Below the pieces are notes generated by a model. That model was not told the DNA's origin and ran no database searches. It worked only from the letters and a program-made list of their open reading frames with translations. The position numbers and the translations under genes were made by a program. 64,000 nt of DNA from Hymenobacter sp. J193 (GTDB taxonomy: Bacteria; Bacteroidota; Bacteroidia; Cytophagales; Hymenobacteraceae), in contig NZ_JAJONE010000004.1 in assembly GCF_024700075.1 (NCBI RefSeq), positions 136,697-200,696 on the forward strand, written 5' to 3'. How positions within the stretch are numbered: the first letter of the stretch is position 1; each line of letters begins with the position of its first letter. Shown here one piece after another: positions 27,181 through 35,073 of this stretch.

Positions 27181-28359
27181 TTAGTTATTGCTTTTGGGTT
27201 GGGTGCGCGCCGGGTTGTTGTCCTCGAAGCGGTACTTGTCCATCGGGCTGGGCATGGCCATGCCAGGCATTGTTCCGGCGCCCTTCATGTCCATGGCCTT
27301 GCCATCCTTGCCCTTCATGTCCATGCCCTTCATATCGCCCATGCCGGGCATAGATTCGCCCTTTTTCATGCCTGGCATTCCTGACATGTCGCTCGTTGTT
27401 TGACGAGTCGTGGCAGGCTTTTGGCCGCTGGCGGGCTGCATGCCGGGCATGTTTTCCATGCCCTTCATCGGGCCCATGTTGCCCATGGCAGGCTGATTCC
27501 GGGGCGTATTCTTCGGGCGGGCGGGCCCCATATCCATGCCCGGCATGTTGCCCATATCCATTTGAGTGGGCTGCCCTTTACGGCTGGGCCCTTGGGCAGA
27601 AGAGCGCGGTGTGCTCATGCCGGGCATGTTCATCCCCGGCATATCCGCCATGGCCCCCGGTCGTGCGGCGCTACGTGTTCGTGCCGGCTGCGATTGGCCG
27701 CCCCGCGGTTGATTGGGCATGGTCATGCCGTCCATCTGTTCCATGGGTTGACCGCGCTGGCCTGGCTGAGCGGCCTTGGGGTCCATGTTCATGTCCTCCA
27801 TTCCGGGCTGGGGGTTGTCCGACGTCGTGCCGGTCTCCTCGTTGTGGGCGTCCGCCCCCGAAGTAGGCATGTCCATATCAGGCATTTCTTCATCCCCACC
27901 GTGGCCGTGGCTTTTGTCGAGCAGGTTGCCCTGGGGGCCCACGCCCTCCACGTACACCAGCTGCGCGCCCCGGTGCCCGGCCACGGAAAGCGCGCCGGCC
28001 GCCGCCACCGCCGCTACCAGCACCACCACCTCGTAGGCTCGGCGCTGTACCTTAAAGTAAAACCCGATGCTGGCTAGTAGCAGCGTGATGCCCGAGAGCC
28101 AGGTGGTGTAGCTGGCAAACTGTTCGTGGGCCGCAAATACCGCCGCCGCCCGGGGTGACAAGCCCAGGGGCAGGGCATGAAACACCGTGCTGGCCGCCAC
28201 CGCCCCGGCGAAGCCCCCGGCCATTACCGCCAGGGCAATCCAGCGCACCTGGGGCCAGTCCTTGAACACCAGCAGGGCCTGCAACGCCGCGGCCAGCATA
28301 ATCAGGACGATGGGTAAGTGCACCACCAGGGGGTGCAGATTGGGAAAATCTGAAAACAT
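27181..28359 (-). CDS. DUF2231 membrane protein with long Met-rich copper-binding tail
   Basis: Residues 1-150 form a DUF2231 domain: NLHPLVVHLPIVLIML is the signature first helix, and three more helices follow. After GHRGAQLVYVEG come about 240 residues of low-complexity, Met/Gly/Pro/Asp-rich sequence with many MPGM, GMDM and MKGM repeats plus HNEE and HGHGG, consistent with binding many Cu(I) or Cu(II) ions outside the membrane. The last 25 residues are basic. It is the first gene of the transcription unit with the multicopper oxidase, and a regulon operator lies about 170 bp upstream, with a GC-rich hairpin between. DUF2231 proteins are membrane proteins of unsettled function; copper handling is inferred from tail and context. 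Confidence 0.85.
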   Translation of the reverse strand: MFSDFPNLHPLVVHLPIVLIMLAAALQALLVFKDWPQVRWIALAVMAGGFAGAVAASTVFHALPLGLSPRAAAVFAAHEQFASYTTWLSGITLLLASIGFYFKVQRRAYEVVVLVAAVAAAGALSVAGHRGAQLVYVEGVGPQGNLLDKSHGHGGDEEMPDMDMPTSGADAHNEETGTTSDNPQPGMEDMNMDPKAAQPGQRGQPMEQMDGMTMPNQPRGGQSQPARTRSAARPGAMADMPGMNMPGMSTPRSSAQGPSRKGQPTQMDMGNMPGMDMGPARPKNTPRNQPAMGNMGPMKGMENMPGMQPASGQKPATTRQTTSDMSGMPGMKKGESMPGMGDMKGMDMKGKDGKAMDMKGAGTMPGMAMPSPMDKYRFEDNNPARTQPKSNN

Positions 28360-28394
28360 AGAGCCGAATTAGCTAAGGCTGGTGCACGGAAAAA

Positions 28395-28425
28395 CCCCGG
28401 CTCACCGCTAATAGCAGCGCCGGGG
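28395..28425 (-). other. GC-rich hairpin with T-tract in the 5' leader of the DUF2231-oxidase operon
   Basis: On the minus strand a CCCCGGC/GCCGGGG stem with a 17-nt loop is followed by TTTTT. It lies between the operator (28532-28564) and the start codon (28359), so it could attenuate the operon rather than end an upstream gene, which already has its own terminator at 28634-28663. Confidence 0.45.
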
Positions 28426-28531
28426 CATTGCCCGATGGACGATGAAGAGGCCGCGCGGACCTCTGGCCCCTCGCCGGATGGTCGTTGCAGTTCTCTGTGA
28501 TGTACCATACGTAGGCGGGCCGAGACAATGT

Positions 28532-28564
28532 TTACACGCAAGGGTCCACCCAGTTGCATAATTT
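28532..28564 (-). promoter_or_regulatory. Copper-regulon operator 1 (DUF2231-oxidase operon)
   Basis: On the minus strand, AAATTATGCAA is followed 22 bp later (start to start) by TGTAA. It matches the direct-repeat motif found upstream of seven other units in this island. Confidence 0.65.
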
Positions 28565-28633
28565 CAAGCACCACGGTAGCTGCGTAGGTACACCGTGCCC
28601 AGCTGCCGGCCGCTTTAGGGAGTGCCAAAACGA

Positions 28634-28663
28634 AAAACGCCCGGCCACAGGGTCAGGCGTTTT
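28634..28663 (-). terminator. Rho-independent terminator of the small Cys-rich protein gene
   Basis: AAAACGCC (28634-28641) pairs with GGCGTTTT (28656-28663). The stem runs into a T-tract on the minus strand, 18 bp beyond the stop at 28681. Confidence 0.7.
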
Positions 28664-28680
28664 AAGCAGCATCGGGTAGC

Positions 28681-28878
28681 TTACTTAGCGGCGCAGCAGC
28701 TGGGGGCTCCTGCCGTGCAGGCCGGAGTGCCGGCCTGGGCGCAGTTTTGCACCAATGGGCAATCGGGGGTGCCCTTCAGCGGGCAATCAGCCGCGGCGGA
28801 CGTGGGGCTGGTGAAGCCAAACAGCGCACCAGCGGAGAGCAACGCCGCAGCGCTGAACATCATCATCTTGTGTTTCAT
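28681..28878 (-). CDS. Small secreted Cys-rich metal-binding protein
   Basis: A 65-residue product with a signal peptide (MFSAAALLSAGALFGFTSPTSA) and a mature part of about 35 residues carrying six cysteines: DCPLKGTPDCPLVQNCAQAGTPACTAGAPSCC. The spaced DCP-L repeats and terminal CC suggest metal binding or disulfide formation. Short proteins of this kind occur next to copper and efflux genes in Bacteroidota. It is monocistronic with its own terminator. Function is inferred from composition and context only. Confidence 0.75.
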   Translation of the reverse strand: MKHKMMMFSAAALLSAGALFGFTSPTSAAADCPLKGTPDCPLVQNCAQAGTPACTAGAPSCCAAK

Positions 28879-28972
28879 CGGTTCTAGTGATTAAGATGGG
28901 CCCGCCGGTACGGCCGCGGGGTAGTTTAAGAATCCACGGTCCGTACGTCGTGGGTAGCACTCAAAAGAGAAA

Positions 28973-29179
28973 TTAGGCCTTGGTAGCCTTGAAGCCGGCA
29001 TCTTCCACCAGGGCCAGCACCTGCTCCTCGGTCACGTCGCCGGTCACGGTCAGGACCTTGTTGGGATTGGCCGTGTCGACCTGCCAAGTGGCAATGGCCT
29101 TCTCGCCGTTGAGGGTGGGCGTTACGGCTTTGATGCAGCCGCCGCAGTTGATGTTGGTGTTGAATTGAAGCGTTTTCAT
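28973..29179 (-). CDS. HMA-domain metal chaperone (CopZ-like)
   Basis: A 68-residue single heavy-metal-associated domain with the beta-alpha-beta-beta-alpha-beta pattern. The metal loop is NINCGGCIKAVTPTL (CxxC), followed by WQVDTANPNKVLTVTG and EEQVLALVEDAGFKA. No signal peptide, so it is cytosolic and would hand Cu(I) to the P1B ATPase encoded at 41782. A regulon operator lies 80 bp upstream. Length and fold are normal for CopZ/Atx1-type chaperones. Confidence 0.9.
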   Translation of the reverse strand: MKTLQFNTNINCGGCIKAVTPTLNGEKAIATWQVDTANPNKVLTVTGDVTEEQVLALVEDAGFKATKA

Positions 29180-29258
29180 GGTAGTAAATGCATGGCGCCC
29201 TTGGTGGGCGGGTTCGGGTTTAAAACACCCAAAAGTAGCGGCACGTGCCCGGGAAGGG

Positions 29259-29290
29259 GTACAGAATTAAGCTTGAGGCTTGCATGATTT
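29259..29290 (-). promoter_or_regulatory. Copper-regulon operator 2 (HMA chaperone)
   Basis: Minus strand: AAATCATGCAAGCC, then TGTAC 21 bp after TGCAA, preceded by AATTC. Same spacing and flanks as the site at 30047-30078. Confidence 0.7.
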
Positions 29291-29339
29291 GTATCAGCTG
29301 TGCCGCTACTGGCCCGCCTATCACGGCGCAGGACTTGCT

Positions 29340-29984
29340 TTAATGATGACTCATGCCCCCGCTTAGCAGGTGTTTGCCAACGACAAAGAGCAGCAGCAGC
29401 ACCAGCCCGGCGATGAGCAGATAGCGGCCCCAGGGCTTCGGCAAAGCAGCGGCGTGACCCGCGGCCACGGCTTGGGCGTGGGCCTGCTGTTGCTGCCGCC
29501 ACTTACCGATGCGTCCCCAGGGTTTGTAGACCGAAATGGCGGTGGCCGCCAGCAAGACCACCAGCGCGGCGGCGGCATCAGCCAGCAGCTGCAGGCGTAG
29601 CCCGCGCAGGTCAGTCGTGGATAGGTCGGACTTGGCGGCTACCTCGGCCAGGTAGGTAACGGGCTGCATGTGCAGCAGCAGCAAGAGCGTGGCGCCCACT
29701 GTGAGCACCAGTTTCACCAGCACCCAGTAGTGCTTGAACAAGCCCCAGGGCGTACCCAGCGCCTGCACCACGCCGGTGGCCAGCGCGGCCAGGCTGGAGG
29801 GCACGATAACAAACCAGCCGCTCAGGCCCATGGCCAGGTAGGCCGTGCGCACCAGTAAGGCATCGGAGCTGGTCAGGCCGGTGATGGCCAGGGCCAGGAA
29901 CACGGCCACGGCTCCGAGCCAGCCCACCGAGAACGTGATGTGGGCGGTGAGCAGGAATTTGCGCAGGGCGGGAGCCAGGGTCAT
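29340..29984 (-). CDS. CopD/DUF2269-like integral membrane protein
   Basis: A 214-residue protein (start ATG 29982-29984, MTLAPALRKF) with about five membrane helices. The first, FLLTAHITFSVGWLGAVAVFLAL, carries a His in a position reminiscent of CopD/DUF2269-type helices; another is YWVLVKLVLTVGATLLLLLHMQPV. The tail GKHLLSGGMSHH has His and Met residues. It lies between the HMA and Csp1-like genes and has its own operator copy, so a role in copper movement or redox at the membrane is likely by context. The family assignment is tentative. Confidence 0.7.
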   Translation of the reverse strand: MTLAPALRKFLLTAHITFSVGWLGAVAVFLALAITGLTSSDALLVRTAYLAMGLSGWFVIVPSSLAALATGVVQALGTPWGLFKHYWVLVKLVLTVGATLLLLLHMQPVTYLAEVAAKSDLSTTDLRGLRLQLLADAAAALVVLLAATAISVYKPWGRIGKWRQQQQAHAQAVAAGHAAALPKPWGRYLLIAGLVLLLLFVVGKHLLSGGMSHH

Positions 29985-30046
29985 CAGCGGGGTATTTATG
30001 ACGGGTAAACGACCCCGCAAAAGTAGGAGCGCCGCCCATGCCCGGC

Positions 30047-30078
30047 GTACAGAATTAGGCCGCGAACCAGCATGATTT
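30047..30078 (-). promoter_or_regulatory. Copper-regulon operator 3 (CopD-like gene)
   Basis: Minus strand: GGAAATCATGCTGG, then AATTCTGTACGCC with TGTAC 21 bp after TGCTG. The downstream half-site is nearly the same as in operator 2. Confidence 0.65.
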
Positions 30079-30100
30079 CCACGCCGGAACCCAAGAAAAA

Positions 30101-30127
30101 AGCCAGCCCGTACGCGACGGGCTGGCT
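30101..30127 (-). terminator. Rho-independent terminator of the Csp1-like gene
   Basis: An 11-bp perfect stem AGCCAGCCCGT / ACGGGCTGGCT with a 5-nt loop, followed on the minus strand by a T6 tract, 20 bp past the stop at 30148. Confidence 0.85.
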
Positions 30128-30147
30128 TCACACGGTATCAATAACAA

Positions 30148-30483
30148 TTAAGCGGCGATGCCCTGGCGGCAAGCCTGCTCGCAGCGGCGGCAAGCCTCGG
30201 CGCACTCCTTGCAGTGCTGGGAGTGGGCGCCGTGCTTCTCGCACTCGTCGGCGCAGGCCTTACAGATTTCAGCACACTCCTTCAGCAGATGGGCGGCGTG
30301 CTCCGAGCCGCGGGCCACGAGGCGGGCGGTGAGGGCACACACGTCGGCGCAGTCGCGGTCCAACAGGACGCAGCGGGCCATCATCTTCACGTTGTCTTCC
30401 TGCAGGCAGGCCGTGGCGCAATGCTCGCAGGCGGCGATGCAGGCATTGAGGGCGTCGAGCAGGCTTTGGTTTTGGGTATGCAT
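30148..30483 (-). CDS. Csp1-like four-helix-bundle copper storage protein (DUF326)
   Basis: A 111-residue protein started at ATG 30481-30483. It has the regular Cys spacing of DUF326/Csp proteins (ACIAACEHCATAC, CVLLDRDCADVC, CAEICKACADEC, CKECAEACRRCEQAC): 14 or more cysteines lining a four-helix bundle that can store many Cu(I) ions. There is no signal peptide, so it would be a cytosolic Csp3-type store. It is preceded by a strong operator copy (30563-30594) with both half-sites TTGCA and ends at a clear terminator, so it is probably monocistronic and copper-induced. Confidence 0.92.
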   Translation of the reverse strand: MHTQNQSLLDALNACIAACEHCATACLQEDNVKMMARCVLLDRDCADVCALTARLVARGSEHAAHLLKECAEICKACADECEKHGAHSQHCKECAEACRRCEQACRQGIAA

Positions 30484-30562
30484 GGGAAAGGTATATAAGT
30501 GAACAAACAAGGCAACCCGACCGGGCTGCTGCCTAAGTATACCTCCCCCATGGCCCACGGTT

Positions 30563-30594
30563 TTGCATATTACTTCCCATCCCTTGCATGATTT
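30563..30594 (-). promoter_or_regulatory. Copper-regulon operator 4 (Csp1-like gene)
   Basis: Minus strand: AAATCATGCAA, then a second TATGCAA with TGCAA exactly 21 bp downstream. Both half-sites are close to consensus, the clearest direct repeat of the set. Confidence 0.75.
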
Positions 30595-30600
30595 GGGGCC

Positions 30601-31200
30601 TCATCCCCCCACAACCGCAGCCATTTCGGCCCGCAGCAGCCGGCGATACGCGGAAGGCGAGCAGCGGGCCAGGCGCCGGAACTGGCCGGAGAAGTGCGCC
30701 AGGCTGGCGTAGCCCAGGCGCCGGGCAATGAGCCCCACGCTCAGGGAAGACGAAGTCAGGAGTTCCTGGGCATAGGCCAGGCGCTGACTAATAATGTAGG
30801 CCGCCAGCGTCTTATCGCCCACCAGGCGGGCAAAGGCCGCGCTGAGCTGCCCGTAGGTCAGGTCCAGCTCCCGGGCTACCGCCGCCCCAAAAGCCCGGTG
30901 CCGCAGGCTTTCACCCGGCTCGCGCAGCAGGCGGTTCACCGCCACGCTGACCCGTTCCACCAGGGTCTGGTGAAAGGTTTCGAGCAGGGCAAACCGCGCT
31001 GCTTCCAGCGTGGCCCGCAGGCGGGGCCAGTCCAGCTCCTCGGCCGTGCCCGCCACCGTGGCCGCGCCCAGGCGCACGTCGAGCACCTGCAAGCCCAGGC
31101 CTTCCAGCTCCTGCCGAACCACCCGGATACCGCGCGCGCACACCATGTGCTTGATGTAAAGCACAGTGGTGGGCGCAGCAGAATCGTGGCGATTAGGCAT
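30601..31200 (-). CDS. HMA-like/AraC fusion regulator with degenerate metal loop
   Basis: A 199-residue regulator. Residues ~10-75 follow an HMA-like ferredoxin fold (LYIKHMVCARGIRVVRQELEGLGLQVLDV ... FALLETF) but the CxxC loop reads CARG, so the second Cys is lost. The C-terminal ~100 residues are an AraC/XylS domain with two helix-turn-helix units (LTYGQLSAAFARLVGDKTLAAYI and LSVGLIARRLGYASLAHFSGQFRRL). It starts 3 bp after the RND pump gene ends, so it is the last gene of that operon. The paralogue at 44437 keeps CPQC. With one Cys missing it may sense another metal, act constitutively or form mixed dimers. Confidence 0.88.
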   Translation of the reverse strand: MPNRHDSAAPTTVLYIKHMVCARGIRVVRQELEGLGLQVLDVRLGAATVAGTAEELDWPRLRATLEAARFALLETFHQTLVERVSVAVNRLLREPGESLRHRAFGAAVARELDLTYGQLSAAFARLVGDKTLAAYIISQRLAYAQELLTSSSLSVGLIARRLGYASLAHFSGQFRRLARCSPSAYRRLLRAEMAAVVGG

Positions 31201-31203
31201 AAC

Positions 31204-34200
31204 CTAGCGGGTAGGCAGCACCGGATTCAAATCCGAGGGCGGCGTAAGCGGCTGCGCGTTGAGCTCCTGCGGGTGGTCGTCCAAACCCGTTTCCTGGTGA
31301 GAGGCGAAGTACTGCGCCAAGGCCTTCTCCCCTACCAGCCAGAACACCACCGGCGTCACGATGATGTCGAGGAAGGTGGACGAGAGCAGGCCCCCGAGAA
31401 TGACGGTGGCCACCGGATACAGGATTTCCTTGCCCGGCGCGTCCTTGGCCAGCGTAAGCGGCACCAGGGCCAGGGCCGCCACCAGGGCCGTCATCAGCAC
31501 CGGCACCAAGCGTTCCAGGGAGCCGCGAATAATCATGGGGATGCCGAACTTCTCGCCTTCGTGCTCCACGAGGTGGATGTAGTGCGAAATCATCATGATG
31601 CCGTTGCGGGAGGCAATGCCGGTGAGCGTGATGAAGCCCACTAGCGAGGCAATGCTGAACGTGCCGCCGGTGAGCAGCACGGCCACCACCGAGCCGATGA
31701 GCGCCAGCGGGATGTTGAGCATAATCTGCCCCACCATGTAGCTGGACTTGAAGTGCGAGAACAAGACCAGGAAGATGCCGGCCAGCGAAAACAAGCTCAG
31801 CCAGAGTATTTTCTGCGAGGCCGACTGCTGGCTCTCGAATTGCCCGCCGTAGGTGAGGTAATACCCGGGGGGCAGCTTCACCTGCGCATTCACTTTGGCT
31901 TGAATCTCCTTGACCGTGGAGCCCAAATCGCGCTCGGCCACGTTCAGGGAGATGGTGATGCGGCGCTGGGTGTTTTCGTGGTTGACGGTGTTGGGGCCCG
32001 GCTCGTACACGATGTCGGCTACCTGGCTCACCGGAATCATCGCGCCCGTGGGCGTTTCGATGCGGGTCTGGCCGATGGCGGCGATGTCGTTGCGCTGGGC
32101 TTCGGGCAGCTTCACCACCAGGTCGAAGCGCTTCTGCCCGTCGAGCATCTGCGAGACCACGGCGCCTTGGAACAGCGTTTCGAGGTCGCGCACCAGTTCG
32201 CCGCGGGCCATGCCGTAGGCGCGCAGGGCATCGTCCTTGGGCCGGATGAGCAGCTGAGGAATCTGAACCTGCTTCTCCACCTGCAGGTCCACCACGCCCG
32301 GTACGGTAGATGCGGCAGTGCGCACCTCGTTGGCGTAGCGGCGCAGCTCTAGCAAATCGTTGCCAAACACTTTGATGGCCACCTGGGCGCGCACGCCCGA
32401 CAACAGGTGGTCGAGGCGGTGTGAAATGGGCTGGCCGATGTTCACGTTCACGCCCGTAATCAAACTGAGCTTCTCGCGCATGTCGGCCAGGATTTCGTCG
32501 CGGCTGCGCATGGTTTTGCCTTCCTTCTCCAGCTCGGCTTCGGTCTTGAAGGCCACCTCGATTTCCGAGTTGTTCACCGACTCGGCGTGCTCATCTAGTT
32601 CGGCCCGGCCCGTCCGGCGCGCGGTGTAGGCCACTTCCGGAATTTTGAGCATCTGCTGCTCGCCCAGGCTGCCCAGGCGGTTGGATTCGGTGAGCGAGGT
32701 GCCGGCCGGGGCCGAGAAATTGACCGTGAGCGAGCCTTCGTTGAAGGGCGGTAAAAACTCGGTGCCGAAAAATGGAATTAGCGCCATGGCTGCCACGAAC
32801 AGCGCCCCGGTCACCCCAAGGATGGCTTTGGGGTGCTGCAGGCCCCAGCCCAGCAGGCGGGTGTCCTTTTTCTTGAGCCAGCGCACCAGCCCACCGTCGG
32901 TTTCGGGGTGGTCCATCTGCTTCATCTGGGGCAGCAAATAGTAGCAGAGCACCGGCGTGACGGTGAGCGACACGAATAGCGAGGCCACGATGCTGGTGAT
33001 GTAGGCAATGCCCAGCGGCGCGAAAATGCGGCCTTCCATGCCTTCCAGCGCGAACAGGGGCAAAAACACCAGCACCACGATGATGGTGGCGTACACGATG
33101 GAGTTGCGCACCTCGGAAGAAGCGGCATAGATGACTTTTAAGACGGGCTGGGGATACGCTTTTTGCTTGTTTTCGCGGAGGCGCCGGTACACGTTTTCCA
33201 CGTCCACGATGGCATCATCCACCAGCTCGCCGATGGCAATGGCCAGGCCGCCGAGCGTCATGGTGTTGATGCTGATGCCCGCCGCCCGGAACACCAGCGC
33301 CGTAACCAGCAACGACAACGGAATGGCCACCAGCGAAATAAAGGTGGTGCGCACGTTCAGCAGAAAGGCAAACAGCACGATGACGACCAGAATGGCGCCG
33401 TCGCGCAGGGCTTCCTCCACGTTGGAAATCGAGGACTCGATAAACTCGGACTGCTTGAACAGGCGCGTATTCACCTGCACGTCATTGGGTAAAGAGGGCT
33501 TGAGCTCCACCAGCGCTTTTTCCACGGCTTCAGTCAAACCCACGGTAGCCGCTCCGGGCTGCTTTTCGATGCTCAGAATCACGGCGGGCTTTCCGTTCAC
33601 GCTGCCGTCGCCGCGCTTGAAGCGGGCCCCGAACTCCACCTTGGCAATGTCCGCTACACGTATGGGCGACTGCTCGCGGTAGCCGACGATGATGTTCTCG
33701 ATGTCGGTGACCGAGCGCAGCCGGCCCAGGTTGCGAATCAGTACTTCCGAGCCGTTGCGGTCGAAGAAGTTACCCGTGGTGTTCAGGTTAGATTGGCGCA
33801 GGGCCTCTTCCACCTGGTTCACGGTCAGGCCGGTGGCGTTCAGCCGGGGCATGTCGAGCAGCACCTGGTACTGCAGGTTGTCGCCCCCGATGGGAATGAC
33901 CTGGGCCACGCCCGGAATGGATAGCAGGCGCTGCCGCACGGTGTAGTTGGCCAGGGTGCGCAGGTCGGCCGCGTTGGTTTCCTTGCCGCCCGATAGCCCC
34001 ACCAGCATAATCTGGCCCATGACCGAGGAGATGGGCCCCAGCACCGGCGTGATGCCTTCGGGCAGCTGCTCGCCGGTGGTTTGCAGCTTCTCGCTCACAA
34101 TCTGGCGGGCGGTGAAGATGTCGGTGCCGTAGTCGAACTCCACGAACACCATGCCCAGGCCGATGGCCGAGTTGGAGCGCACGGCCGACACGCCGGTGGC

Positions 34201-34425
34201 CCCGTTCAGGGCCGTTTCCACGGGCAGCGTCACCAGGGCTTCCAGCTCTTCGGGCGCCATGCCGGGCGCTTCCAGAAACACGGTCACGCGGGGGCGGTCC
34301 AGGTCGGGCAGCACGTCCACGGGCAGCTGCCGGGCCGTGTAGGAGCCGGCAATCAGGAGACCCACGGCAAAGGCCAGCATCAGCAGCCGGTTTTGCAGGG
34401 CAAAGCGAATTATCTTGTCTAGCAT
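31204..34425 (-). CDS. Heavy-metal RND efflux pump, CusA/CzcA-like
   Basis: A 1,073-residue inner-membrane RND transporter of normal length, with 12 predicted membrane helices. It opens FALQNRLLMLAFAVGLLIAGSYTARQLPVDVLPDLDRPRV and has the helix-4 proton-relay region GGLAIAIGELVDDAIVDVENVYRRLREN with the acidic residues of HME pumps. A duplicated half begins near KAILGVTGALFVAAMALIPFF. It takes metal from periplasm or cytosol to the TolC-type exit duct together with the adaptor at 35074 and channel at 36874. Context argues for Cu(I)/Ag(I); substrate cannot be fixed from sequence alone. No frameshift. Confidence 0.95.
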   Translation of the reverse strand: MLDKIIRFALQNRLLMLAFAVGLLIAGSYTARQLPVDVLPDLDRPRVTVFLEAPGMAPEELEALVTLPVETALNGATGVSAVRSNSAIGLGMVFVEFDYGTDIFTARQIVSEKLQTTGEQLPEGITPVLGPISSVMGQIMLVGLSGGKETNAADLRTLANYTVRQRLLSIPGVAQVIPIGGDNLQYQVLLDMPRLNATGLTVNQVEEALRQSNLNTTGNFFDRNGSEVLIRNLGRLRSVTDIENIIVGYREQSPIRVADIAKVEFGARFKRGDGSVNGKPAVILSIEKQPGAATVGLTEAVEKALVELKPSLPNDVQVNTRLFKQSEFIESSISNVEEALRDGAILVVIVLFAFLLNVRTTFISLVAIPLSLLVTALVFRAAGISINTMTLGGLAIAIGELVDDAIVDVENVYRRLRENKQKAYPQPVLKVIYAASSEVRNSIVYATIIVVLVFLPLFALEGMEGRIFAPLGIAYITSIVASLFVSLTVTPVLCYYLLPQMKQMDHPETDGGLVRWLKKKDTRLLGWGLQHPKAILGVTGALFVAAMALIPFFGTEFLPPFNEGSLTVNFSAPAGTSLTESNRLGSLGEQQMLKIPEVAYTARRTGRAELDEHAESVNNSEIEVAFKTEAELEKEGKTMRSRDEILADMREKLSLITGVNVNIGQPISHRLDHLLSGVRAQVAIKVFGNDLLELRRYANEVRTAASTVPGVVDLQVEKQVQIPQLLIRPKDDALRAYGMARGELVRDLETLFQGAVVSQMLDGQKRFDLVVKLPEAQRNDIAAIGQTRIETPTGAMIPVSQVADIVYEPGPNTVNHENTQRRITISLNVAERDLGSTVKEIQAKVNAQVKLPPGYYLTYGGQFESQQSASQKILWLSLFSLAGIFLVLFSHFKSSYMVGQIMLNIPLALIGSVVAVLLTGGTFSIASLVGFITLTGIASRNGIMMISHYIHLVEHEGEKFGIPMIIRGSLERLVPVLMTALVAALALVPLTLAKDAPGKEILYPVATVILGGLLSSTFLDIIVTPVVFWLVGEKALAQYFASHQETGLDDHPQELNAQPLTPPSDLNPVLPTR

Positions 34426-34526
34426 CGGTGGTTAGCGCAAAGAGGAAGAAGCGAGAGCGGCCGGGTGGCCCCTCCCCTCCCGGAATCGGCAGCATCCCGG
34501 GCCGCAGCCCAGGCCCGCCGGACAGC

Positions 34527-35039
34527 TTATTTTTTGACGCGGGGGGTGCGCGCCGACGAGTGGGTGCTCATGATTTGCCACTGCCCGGCGGCGTTTTTGC
34601 GCAGCACCGAAGTGGCCACCCCGCGGCGCACGATGGGCGCCTTGGCTTCCTTGTCCTGAGGGCCTTTTTTGAGGTTGATGGTGTAGGTGTAGGTTTCCGT
34701 CGCAAAAGCGTAGGGACCGTCGACCTGCACGGTGGCTTTGTAGTCGCTGAAGGTGAAGGCACTGAATTCCTTGAGCTCGGGAGCCAGGTGATGCTCGGCG
34801 TAGTGCCGGTAGGTGCCTTCCACCCCACCCGACTCGAACACCTGGGAGTTGGCCGTGAACAGGCGGGCCGTGCCAGTAGTGTCGAGCTTTTGCACGGCCT
34901 GCTGGTACTTGGTCAGCACCGCTTTCACCGCAGTCTCGTCGGCGGCGGAGCTGGCGGCCGGGGCCGTCTGGGCCCGCGCTGTCGCGGCAGTGAGAGAAAG
35001 CGTGGCGGTCAGCGCCGCGAAAGCAAAGAGGTTTTTCAT
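34527..35039 (-). CDS. Secreted SnoaL/DUF4440-like protein
   Basis: A 170-residue product (start ATG 35037-35039) with a signal peptide (NLFAFAALTATLSLTAATARAQ) and a nuclear-transport-factor-2 fold: DETAVKAVLTKYQQAVQKLDTTGTARLF, then FESGGVEGTYRHYAEHHLAPE and a C-terminal GVATSVLRKNAAGQWQIMSTHSSAR strand pair. It sits between the adaptor and pump genes of the RND operon. NTF2-like proteins of this type bind ligands or act as small enzymes, and their role with metal pumps is not established. The two His in YAEHHLAPE could bind metal. Confidence 0.8.
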   Translation of the reverse strand: MKNLFAFAALTATLSLTAATARAQTAPAASSAADETAVKAVLTKYQQAVQKLDTTGTARLFTANSQVFESGGVEGTYRHYAEHHLAPELKEFSAFTFSDYKATVQVDGPYAFATETYTYTINLKKGPQDKEAKAPIVRRGVATSVLRKNAAGQWQIMSTHSSARTPRVKK

Positions 35040-35073
35040 GGGGAGGGAGGAAGCTGCCACCGCGGAGCGGGAC

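Noticed and set aside
28302..28628. 108-codon frame upstream of and overlapping the DUF2231 gene
   Set aside because: It covers the operator and the leader hairpin and has no family-like sequence.
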